From the NCBI GenBank assembly GCA_900552605.1, contig USAR01000018.1, forward strand, positions 1 to 12,265: a stretch of 12,265 nucleotides of DNA, read 5' to 3'. Position 1 is the stretch's first letter; each line of letters begins with the position of its first letter. Position numbers and translations under genes: made by a program. Shown here piece after piece: positions 6,047 to 12,265 of the stretch. Source of the stretch: an uncultured Oscillospiraceae bacterium. Lineage in GTDB: Bacteria > Bacillota > Clostridia > Oscillospirales > Acutalibacteraceae. The notes beneath the pieces are model-generated. The model made no database searches. It saw only the letters and a list, made by a program, of their open reading frames with translations, and was not told the origin of the DNA.

Positions 6047-7270
6047 TTATTCGGCAACATAGCAAACCTTAATTCCCTTTTGAGCAATGTTAACTTCCAT
6101 TGCCTCGTTGAGCTTGTCAATCGGGAAGGTATGAGTAACCAATTCCTCAATCGGAATCTTCATCTCACGTGCTTGCTTTATAAATGCAATGGTTGTCGGA
6201 TAATCGTCTGCACTGTAATCCCAAGAGCCGACGATGTGGATTTCCTTATTGCACATTGCAAAGTGCGGGTTTATTGAATACTCTCCGTTGTTAACAAAAA
6301 AGCCCATTTCGCAAAGTCCGCCGCCGCGACGAATGAAGCCGTAAATGTCGGCTGCCGCCGCCGGAACGCCTGTGCACTGATATGCAAAGTCTGCACCTGC
6401 GCCGCCTGTAACACGCTTCACAATTCCCACGCGCTTTTCAATTGTGTCAGCCTCGGGAGAAGTAAAGTTAATAGTTGTTTTCGCTCCGAGCTTTCTTGCC
6501 ATTTCAAGACGTTTTTCAGAGCCGTCAACAGCAATGATGTGGTTAACGCCCGCAGCACGAAGAACAGCCAACATCATAAGTCCCACAGGGCCGCAGCCTT
6601 GCAGCAGCACTGTGCTGCCAAAGTTGATAAGTCCTGTTGTGTTGCCCTGCTTTAATGCGTGAACGCAGACAGCGGCAACCTCCAAAAGCATACGCTCTTT
6701 AAGGTTAAGGTCGTTAACAACAAAATATGTTGCGCCTTTGCCTGTTATATGAAGATAGGTGGAAAACCAGCCTGTCAAGTGGTGCTCTGCGCTGTCGGGA
6801 ATAAGTCCGAAAACTCCCTGATTATCACAAAGGTTTGTGTTTGCCGGATGCAAACGGCAGATTGAACACTCGCCGCAGCTGATAACAGATGTTACCAGCT
6901 TATCGCCCACCTTTATCGGCTTGCCCGCTGTGTCGCACTTAATGTTTTTACCGAGTGCAACTATTTCGCCGGTGCCCTCGTGACCGAGAGTAACTGGGCA
7001 AATGCCGAAGGGGTCGCCCTTCCATTCGTGAACGTCGGTTCCGCAAACGCCGCAACCCTCAACCTTAACAAGTATATCGTTATCTCCGATTTCAGGTATC
7101 GGGTATTCCTTAACCTCTATTTTGTGAGGTTCAACAAGCGTTGCAACCTTAGCGGTTTTCGGAATAGCCGCGGATGCTGCAGAAGGTGCAGAAGCTGCGG
7201 GAGCGTTTCCGCTCATTTCCGAAAGAACCTGACGCACAATGCTTTCGACCTGTGAAGAATTAAGATCCAT
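6047..7270 (-). CDS. Zinc-dependent alcohol dehydrogenase with encapsulation peptide
   Basis: A 407-residue medium-chain dehydrogenase, which would reduce propionaldehyde (or 3-hydroxypropionaldehyde) to the alcohol and regenerate NAD+ inside the compartment. Catalytic zinc ligands appear as Cys76 in GCGVCGTD and His97-Glu98 in LGHEGTGE. Four structural-zinc cysteines lie at 132, 135, 138 and 148. The Rossmann motif GCGPVG (225-230) is followed by Asp249, which favours NAD(H) over NADP(H). Residues 1-20 (MDLNSSQVESIVRQVLSEMS) form an amphipathic helix, then an Ala/Pro/Ser linker to about 36, as in BMC cargo tags. It starts with ATG behind AAAAGGAG at 8 nt, 17 bases after the aldehyde dehydrogenase stop. 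The well-studied pdu and eut systems use an iron-type enzyme (PduQ/EutG); none is seen here. Confidence 0.92.
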   Translation of the reverse strand: MDLNSSQVESIVRQVLSEMSGNAPAASAPSAASAAIPKTAKVATLVEPHKIEVKEYPIPEIGDNDILVKVEGCGVCGTDVHEWKGDPFGICPVTLGHEGTGEIVALGKNIKCDTAGKPIKVGDKLVTSVISCGECSICRLHPANTNLCDNQGVFGLIPDSAEHHLTGWFSTYLHITGKGATYFVVNDLNLKERMLLEVAAVCVHALKQGNTTGLINFGSTVLLQGCGPVGLMMLAVLRAAGVNHIIAVDGSEKRLEMARKLGAKTTINFTSPEADTIEKRVGIVKRVTGGAGADFAYQCTGVPAAAADIYGFIRRGGGLCEMGFFVNNGEYSINPHFAMCNKEIHIVGSWDYSADDYPTTIAFIKQAREMKIPIEELVTHTFPIDKLNEAMEVNIAQKGIKVCYVAE

Positions 7271-7287
7271 TGCTTTATCTCCTTTTC

Positions 7288-8754
7288 TTATATAATTCTA
7301 AAGCTGTCTGCCATAACGCAGCGGCGCTGACGTGTGTAGCTCCTTGCGGAGGTTATACCCTCGCCCGTCGGTCCTGCGATAGTGAAGGTTGTGTGACCCT
7401 CTCCGCCGAAACCGATACCTGCGTATGACGGCGCGTTTTTAACAAATATTGTTGTTTCAACAGCCTTTGCAAATCTTGAAAGGTTATCGATATTTTTGGA
7501 ATGCATATGTGCGGTGTGACGGTTTCCGTGCTCCGCTTTAACAGCCAAATCGATCGCCTCATCGATATTTTTAACCCTTACTATCGGCAATATCGGCATC
7601 ATAAGCTCGTTTTGAACGAACGGGTGGTCGAAATCAGCCTCGCAAATAACACAACGAATCTCGGGACCTACGTTTATGCCGATCTTCTTAAGCAGCACAG
7701 CGGCGTCTCTGCCGACGCAGTCGCGGTTAACAACCTTAACCGTCCTGCCGTCCTTTGTCTGCTTATCGTTAAGCACAATCTTTGCAAGCTCCGCCGCCTG
7801 CTCAGTGTTAATTTGATATGCTCCGTTTTTAAGCATTTCGGCAATTAAAGCGTCTGCAATATTATTAAAAGCGAAAACTTCCTTTTCCGCAATGCAAGGC
7901 AGGTTGTTATCGAATGTGCAGCCGTCGATTATATCCTTGCCGGCTTTTATGATGTCGGCGGTGTCATCAACAATGACAGGAGGATTGCCGGCACCGGCAC
8001 CTATTGCCTTTTTTCCGGAAGAAAGCACTGCTTTAACAACACCGGGACCGCCTGTGCAAACGAGAAGTCTTATAAGAGGGCTTGTCTGCATAATCTTTGC
8101 GGTTTCCATAGTCGGTTTAACCATTGAGCAAACCAGCACGTCGGGACCGCCGCCGAGTCTGCTTGCACGGTTAACAAGGTCAACCGCATAGTTTGATGTT
8201 GCAATTGCGTGCGGGTGTGGGTTAAACACAACTCCGTTGCCTGCGGCAATCATTCCGATGCTGTTGCAAATAACGGTCTCGCTTGGGTTTGTACTCGGGG
8301 TAATCGCACCAACAACGCCGAACGGCGCCATCTCAATAAGAGTAAGTCCGTTGTCGCCGGTTTTTGCGTTTGCAACAATATCCTCGGTTCCGGGGGTCTT
8401 GTTGGCAACCAAAATGTGCTTTGCCGTTTTGTGGTCGGCTCTGCCCATTCCCGTTTCTGCAACGCCGAGCTTGCCCATAATCTCAGCTTCCTCTCGGGTT
8501 AAACGCCTTATCTCGGTTATTATCTTTTCGCGCTGCTCAACAGTCATATTGCGCACTGCTTTATAGCCTGCGTTTGCAGCAATAATAGCCTCGTTCATAT
8601 CGTCGAATATACCGATAAACTGTCTGCCATGATAGCTCTTTGAATCCCACTGCTCAGCGTTTTCGGCAGCTTTTGCGCTGCCGGCTGCCGGCATTGAGCT
8701 TACAACGCTTTTTACAATGCGCGCTATTTCCGCTTCGCTTATGTTCAGTGCCAT
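7288..8754 (-). CDS. pduP: CoA-acylating aldehyde dehydrogenase, PduP type
   Basis: Oxidises propionaldehyde (or another short aldehyde) with NAD+ and CoA to acyl-CoA inside the shell. The 488-residue protein has the acylating-ALDH landmarks: APFGVVGAITPSTNPSET, the nucleotide-site region TGGPGVVKAVLSSGKKAIGAGAG (in parts), the catalytic cysteine in NNLPCIAEKE (residue 287 from the ATG) and GIGFGGEGHTTFTIAGPTGEG near the C-terminus. The first about 20 residues (MALNISEAEIARIVKSVVSS) form a predicted encapsulation helix followed by an Ala-rich linker. I chose the ATG at 8754, behind AAAAGGAG. The TTG one codon earlier is less likely. The stop of the preceding gene overlaps the start as TGATG, so translation is probably coupled. 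Confidence 0.95.
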   Translation of the reverse strand: MALNISEAEIARIVKSVVSSMPAAGSAKAAENAEQWDSKSYHGRQFIGIFDDMNEAIIAANAGYKAVRNMTVEQREKIITEIRRLTREEAEIMGKLGVAETGMGRADHKTAKHILVANKTPGTEDIVANAKTGDNGLTLIEMAPFGVVGAITPSTNPSETVICNSIGMIAAGNGVVFNPHPHAIATSNYAVDLVNRASRLGGGPDVLVCSMVKPTMETAKIMQTSPLIRLLVCTGGPGVVKAVLSSGKKAIGAGAGNPPVIVDDTADIIKAGKDIIDGCTFDNNLPCIAEKEVFAFNNIADALIAEMLKNGAYQINTEQAAELAKIVLNDKQTKDGRTVKVVNRDCVGRDAAVLLKKIGINVGPEIRCVICEADFDHPFVQNELMMPILPIVRVKNIDEAIDLAVKAEHGNRHTAHMHSKNIDNLSRFAKAVETTIFVKNAPSYAGIGFGGEGHTTFTIAGPTGEGITSARSYTRQRRCVMADSFRII

Positions 8755-9728
8755 CAAATCAACTCCTTTTCAAAAAACGCCGCGCCGTAATCGGCAAACG
8801 CCGTGTCTTGTTCTGCTGTACCGCCGCTTACGCCGAGTGCCCCGACAATAGCGCCGTCTTTATTATATAGCGGAACTCCGCCACCGAATATAACGATTTT
8901 TCCGCCGTTTGTGTTCTGTATGCCGTAAAGAGGTCCGTCAGGCTTTGCAAGCTGTGCCACCTGCTTAGTCGGCATTTTAAGGCTTGCCGAAGTGTAAGCC
9001 TTGTTAACGGCAATGTCAACGCTTGCGATATACGCACCGTCGCTTCTTTGCAGACAAACCGCATTTGCTCCGCTGTCGTAAACAGCCGCAACCACCGCAA
9101 CGCCGTTTTCCGAAGCATACCTTCTTACTTCACGGCAAAGCTTCTCCGCGATGTCGCAAAAGCCATGCATTTCACTTTCGCTAACCGTTTTGTGCGGCAA
9201 ATCGCCTGCAACGGCAGGTGTTGCCGATTTTGCTGTGCTAGCCGAGCTGTCGCAAAGCCTTGCCAGCACAAAAAGCAAATCGGAAAGCCTGTTGAGCCAC
9301 GCAATCAGATGCTTTGTTATACCGCCGCGCTGCTGTGCGGAAACTGCCGCTCTCTCGGCTCGTCTGCACACCGTTCGGCAAACGTCCAATTGTGCGCCGC
9401 TTATTGTGGCTCCCGAGATCACAAAGCCTTCAAAAGGCGGTATTGCAGGCTCGATTTTATCAATTGACTCCTCAAGCTTTTTTATCTCTTCGTCAGTGGC
9501 AAATTTTTTTGCACCTGCCACTTCACCGCTGAGTGAAATCAAAGCCGATTGCAATCCGTTAATGATATCTTTAACTCCGCTGTCGCACTGCGCTTTTGCA
9601 ACACCTAAATGTGCCGAAAGCTCATCAAGCGTGCCGAGCAGTGCAAAAACGGGGCTGTCCTTTGCAAGGGAAGTTCTGTTAAGCGTGCTGCTTCTGCCGG
9701 TATCACCGGCTTTTGTGTATATGCTCAA
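8754..9728 (-). CDS. pduO: PduO-like protein: adenosyltransferase domain plus GlcG/HbpS domain
   Basis: Residues 1 to about 165 resemble PduO-type ATP:cob(I)alamin adenosyltransferases: IYTKAGDTG at the start, GTLDELSAHLG (the family usually has DELN), CRTVCRRAERAA and LNRLSDLLFVLAR. After a short linker, about residue 185 to the end is a PduO-C/GlcG-like domain with SVDIAVNKAYTSASLKMPT, FGGGVPL and VGALGVSGGTAEQD; in Salmonella PduO this part binds heme. The fused layout is that of full PduO. I prefer the TTG at 9728, which has AAAAGGGAG at 8 nt; the GTG at 9737 would overlap that site and adds three residues. The adenosyltransferase would supply coenzyme B12, which a glycyl radical dehydratase does not need, so its function here is unclear. 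The stop overlaps the pduP start. Confidence 0.85.
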   Translation of the reverse strand: MSIYTKAGDTGRSSTLNRTSLAKDSPVFALLGTLDELSAHLGVAKAQCDSGVKDIINGLQSALISLSGEVAGAKKFATDEEIKKLEESIDKIEPAIPPFEGFVISGATISGAQLDVCRTVCRRAERAAVSAQQRGGITKHLIAWLNRLSDLLFVLARLCDSSASTAKSATPAVAGDLPHKTVSESEMHGFCDIAEKLCREVRRYASENGVAVVAAVYDSGANAVCLQRSDGAYIASVDIAVNKAYTSASLKMPTKQVAQLAKPDGPLYGIQNTNGGKIVIFGGGVPLYNKDGAIVGALGVSGGTAEQDTAFADYGAAFFEKELI

Positions 9729-9775
9729 CTTTTCCACTCCCTTTTGTAAATGATGTAGAATAATAATGTTTTTTA

Positions 9776-10573
9776 TCAGCCGCCGATTTGGCAGTCAATG
9801 CCGAATTTTTCGGCGCTTTTAAGCAGCTGCTGCATCTTTTCGTTCTCAGGCGGTAAAATATCGCCTAACTCATAGTTTTTTGAAAGCCAACGGTATTTAT
9901 CCTGACCGAGCCTGTGATACGGCAGCAAGTGAAGCCGTTTTGCACCTATTTCTGTCGCAAACTCCGCAATCTGTGATATTTCCCGTTCAGTGTTGTTGAA
10001 ATTCGGAATTACCGGCACACGCACAACAAAATTGTTCTTTATCTTTGCAACCTTTCTTGCATTCTCCAAAATCAATTCGTTGTTAACGCCTGTATATTCG
10101 CGGTGCTTAAGGCTATCCATATGCTTAATGTCCATAAGATAATGGTCAATGTGCGGCAAAAGCTCCTCAATAACGCCGAAATCGGCAAAGGAGGTTGTTT
10201 CTACCGCAGTGTTGATACCGTGCATACGAGCAAGCATAAGCAACGCTTTTGCAAATTCCGGCTGCAACAAAAACTCGCCGCCGGAAAGCGTCATTCCGCC
10301 GCCAGAACGCCTATAATATGCCTCGTCTCGGGCAACCGTTTCCATAACCTCGCCTGCCGTTACATCGCGGCCGGTTACCGTTTTTGTGCCGTCATCGTGA
10401 TTGAAAAATTCAATCTCTTTTCTTTGCGACTCCGGATTACAGCACCACTTACAGCGAAGCCGACAGCCCTTGAAAAAGACGATCGTTCTTATTCCCGGTC
10501 CGTCGTGAACGGAAAAGCGCTGAATATCGAATATTCTGCCGCTGACATTTATAAGCTCCTGTTGCCCTGTCAT
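9776..10573 (-). CDS. Glycyl radical enzyme activase (radical SAM), compact form
   Basis: This radical SAM enzyme abstracts a hydrogen from the conserved glycine of the neighbouring dehydratase, with a [4Fe-4S] cluster and S-adenosylmethionine. The CxxxCxxC motif is Cys37, Cys41 and Cys44 in GCRLRCKWCCNPES. The HDGPGIRT signature (23-30), GGGMTLSGGE (91-100) and MDIKHMD segments fit the activase family. At 265 residues it is shorter than the roughly 300-residue diol/glycerol dehydratase activases. The stretch after the cluster (about 46-75) runs straight from NPESQRKEIEFFNHDDGTK to TAGEVMETV, with none of the cysteine clusters of the usual ferredoxin-like insert. In that respect it resembles pyruvate formate-lyase activase. 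It starts with ATG at 10573, three bases after the dehydratase stop, with GGGAGG 13 nt upstream. Confidence 0.93.
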   Translation of the reverse strand: MTGQQELINVSGRIFDIQRFSVHDGPGIRTIVFFKGCRLRCKWCCNPESQRKEIEFFNHDDGTKTVTGRDVTAGEVMETVARDEAYYRRSGGGMTLSGGEFLLQPEFAKALLMLARMHGINTAVETTSFADFGVIEELLPHIDHYLMDIKHMDSLKHREYTGVNNELILENARKVAKIKNNFVVRVPVIPNFNNTEREISQIAEFATEIGAKRLHLLPYHRLGQDKYRWLSKNYELGDILPPENEKMQQLLKSAEKFGIDCQIGG

Positions 10574-10576
10574 AGC

Positions 10577-12265
10577 TTACGAGACGCCTCCCTGCTCGGT
10601 TCTGCGAATGATATCGTCCTGAAGCGAGCGTGAAAGTGTTGTGAACAGTGCACTGTATCCAGCCACACGCACCACAAGCGATTTATAGTTTTCCGGGTGC
10701 TTTTGTGCATCGAGCAACGTCTCACGGCTGACAACGTTAAACTGCATATGGCTGCCCTTACGATCGAAATAGGAACGCACAAGCGCCACAAAGTTGTTAA
10801 GCCCTTCCGTACCGCTTAAAGCCGACGGGTGAAATTTCATATTGTAAAGCGTACCGTTTGAAGCAATGTAATGGTCGAGCCTTGAAACTGAGTTTGCCGC
10901 GGCAGTCGGACCGTTTACATCACTACCTGCCGACGGTGAAACTCCGTCTGCAACAGGGGTAAACGCAAGTCTGCCGTCAGGTGTTGCTCCTGTTTGCGCC
11001 CCTAGCGGAACGTTTGCCGAAACAGGATAAAGACCTGCTTGATATATGCCGCCTCGCGGGTTCTTGTATTGCTGTAACGGTTTTGTGTAAGTATATGCCA
11101 TCTCTCTTGCAAGAGAGTCAACATCGTCGATATCATTACCGAATTTCGGCAGATTCAAAATGTCGTTTCTCAGTGTAGAATATCTCTCTACGTCGCTGCT
11201 GTTCGGTATCTCCGCCGCCACAGTGCGGCATATTTCCTCAATATCGGCAGCTGTCGGCTCAATGCCGTTCTCACGGCAGGTTTTTGCGATTATTGCCGTA
11301 ATCTCGGCAACATCGCCGCCGGCATTTTTGCCGAAATTGCTTTTAAGCGCATTTTTAAAATCCGACAACGTGTATTTGTGAGTTTTAAAAACAAGCTCGC
11401 GAACGGCATACATAGAGTCGGCGATATTTGCAATACCGAAACCCTGCGGTCCTGTGAAGTTATAGTGGGCTCCGCCCTCTTGAACGGATTTGCCGCGGCT
11501 TATGCAATCGTCAACCATACTTGATTCATACGGCAGCGGAACTCTCTCGGCGTGTGCCGTGTCGATTGCGTTATCCGCATTGACCATAAGGCCTATAAAG
11601 TAGTTCATCTGAGTTTTATAAGCCTCAACAAACTCTTCAAAAGTTTTAAAGCTTTCAACCTCACCTGTTTTAGGTCCAACCTGAACCCCACAGTCAACGC
11701 CGTTTGAAAATACCATTTCAAGAGGTCTGCACATATTAAAGAATGCCGCGTCGTGCCAGCCGTCTGTTTTTGCCGCCTTTTGCGGCTCAACACAGCCTAT
11801 TATACAATAGTCTCTTGCGTCTTGCAATGTAAGTCCTCTGCTTAAAAGCGCGGGGATTATAACCTCGTCGTTATAATAAGCCGGCAGACCTATGCCCGTT
11901 CTTGTAACCTCGGCTGCTTTAAGCATCAGCTGCTGAGGTGAGCCGTTCCAAACACGAATTGAAAGTGATGGCGCAGGCAAGCGAGTGTGAAGCGACGCTT
12001 GCATACACATAAACGATATATCGTTTGTTGCGTCAAGTCCCTCAGTTGTCTGACCGCCCGCAATAAGATTTTGAAACAAGCTGTATCCCGCAAAGCCCTT
12101 TGATGAGGCTTCATCGCGGACTTTGTTGAGGTCGTTAAGCTTTACCCAAATGCAATCTATAAGCTCCTGTGCAAAATCAGGCGTTATCTCACCTTTATCC
12201 ATATCCGCTTTAAAATACGGATACATATATTGGTCAAATCTGCCCGGTGAAATTGAATGTCCGCT
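10577..12265 (-). CDS. Glycyl radical diol/glycerol dehydratase (partial, 5' end beyond window)
   Basis: The window holds the C-terminal 562 residues. The frame runs off the right edge without a start; about 230 N-terminal residues are likely missing, judging by the C. butyricum enzyme. It removes water from a vicinal diol by radical chemistry, without B12. The thiyl cysteine is in IIGCVEPQ (codon 11794-11792), with its Glu two residues on. The radical glycine is in RVAGYSA (codon 10660-10658). GHS at the window edge and Asp in TDGWHD match the substrate-binding His281, Ser282 and Asp447 of C. butyricum glycerol dehydratase, and long segments such as QELIDCIWVKLNDLNKVRDE are nearly shared with it. 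That excludes choline lyase or formate lyase. The BMC context favours 1,2-propanediol; glycerol cannot be excluded from the fragment. Confidence 0.93.
   Translation of the reverse strand, partial: SGHSISPGRFDQYMYPYFKADMDKGEITPDFAQELIDCIWVKLNDLNKVRDEASSKGFAGYSLFQNLIAGGQTTEGLDATNDISFMCMQASLHTRLPAPSLSIRVWNGSPQQLMLKAAEVTRTGIGLPAYYNDEVIIPALLSRGLTLQDARDYCIIGCVEPQKAAKTDGWHDAAFFNMCRPLEMVFSNGVDCGVQVGPKTGEVESFKTFEEFVEAYKTQMNYFIGLMVNADNAIDTAHAERVPLPYESSMVDDCISRGKSVQEGGAHYNFTGPQGFGIANIADSMYAVRELVFKTHKYTLSDFKNALKSNFGKNAGGDVAEITAIIAKTCRENGIEPTAADIEEICRTVAAEIPNSSDVERYSTLRNDILNLPKFGNDIDDVDSLAREMAYTYTKPLQQYKNPRGGIYQAGLYPVSANVPLGAQTGATPDGRLAFTPVADGVSPSAGSDVNGPTAAANSVSRLDHYIASNGTLYNMKFHPSALSGTEGLNNFVALVRSYFDRKGSHMQFNVVSRETLLDAQKHPENYKSLVVRVAGYSALFTTLSRSLQDDIIRRTEQGGVS

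Noticed and set aside
8752..8757. TTG start one codon upstream of the PduP ATG
   Set aside because: The ATG overlaps the PduO stop as TGATG and has well-spaced AAAAGGAG; the TTG adds only one residue and is a weaker codon.
10103..10633. A 176-codon open frame on the plus strand opposite the activase
   Set aside because: It is antisense to a clearly conserved gene, has no family features, and is of a kind expected by chance.
10577..12265. Choline trimethylamine-lyase (CutC), since the operon is a glycyl-radical BMC
   Set aside because: The TDGWHD and GHS substrate residues and long stretches match diol/glycerol dehydratases, and the locus has the Pdu-type set PduL/N/O/P/S/T.
1..12265. CRISPR arrays, tRNA/rRNA genes, transposases or phage genes
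   Set aside because: I saw no regularly spaced repeats, cloverleaf, rRNA-like sequence or mobile-element protein; the near-identical segments are paralogous shell genes.

Overview
The window carries most of a glycyl-radical-enzyme bacterial microcompartment (BMC) operon on the minus strand. It faces a plus-strand tRNA-thiolation gene (mnmA) across a shared terminator. Gene families, strong GGAG-type ribosome binding sites, frequent GTG/TTG starts and mid-range GC suggest an anaerobic, fermentative clostridial (Firmicutes) bacterium, possibly from the gut. That is inference; no rRNA or other marker fixes the taxon.

Layout, left to right. 1-155: a possible 3' end of an unidentified plus-strand gene, with a hairpin inside it. 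231-1319: mnmA (+). 1331-1368: a perfect 12-bp-stem bidirectional terminator. Everything to the right is on the minus strand, so transcription runs from 12265 down to 1379. In transcription order it encodes: a glycyl radical diol/glycerol dehydratase (5' end outside the window), its radical SAM activase, a PduO-type adenosyltransferase/GlcG-domain protein, a CoA-acylating aldehyde dehydrogenase (PduP type), a zinc alcohol dehydrogenase, four single-domain BMC-H shell proteins, a 353-bp gap rich in inverted repeats, phosphotransacylase PduL, BMC-P vertex protein PduN, Fe-S flavoprotein PduS, and tandem-domain shell protein PduT.

How the parts fit. The dehydratase, after glycyl-radical activation, would turn 1,2-propanediol (or glycerol) into a toxic aldehyde without B12. 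The aldehyde dehydrogenase oxidises it to acyl-CoA, making NADH. The alcohol dehydrogenase reduces a second aldehyde and regenerates NAD+. PduL converts acyl-CoA to acyl-phosphate and recycles CoA. The shell proteins enclose this. PduT, which keeps the Fe-S cysteine at position 38, and PduS could pass electrons across the shell. PduL, the aldehyde dehydrogenase and the alcohol dehydrogenase all start with similar short amphipathic helices that look like encapsulation tags. Composition matches the propanediol-type glycyl radical BMC class (often called GRM3) better than the choline class.

The least ordinary items are: a shell protein with a lysine/alanine-rich tail and a complete internal ribosome binding site, predicting two products from one gene; a near-identical tail-less paralog next door; an activase lacking the usual ferredoxin-like insert; B12-type accessory proteins (PduO, PduS) in a B12-independent locus; and a zinc alcohol dehydrogenase carrying its own encapsulation tag.
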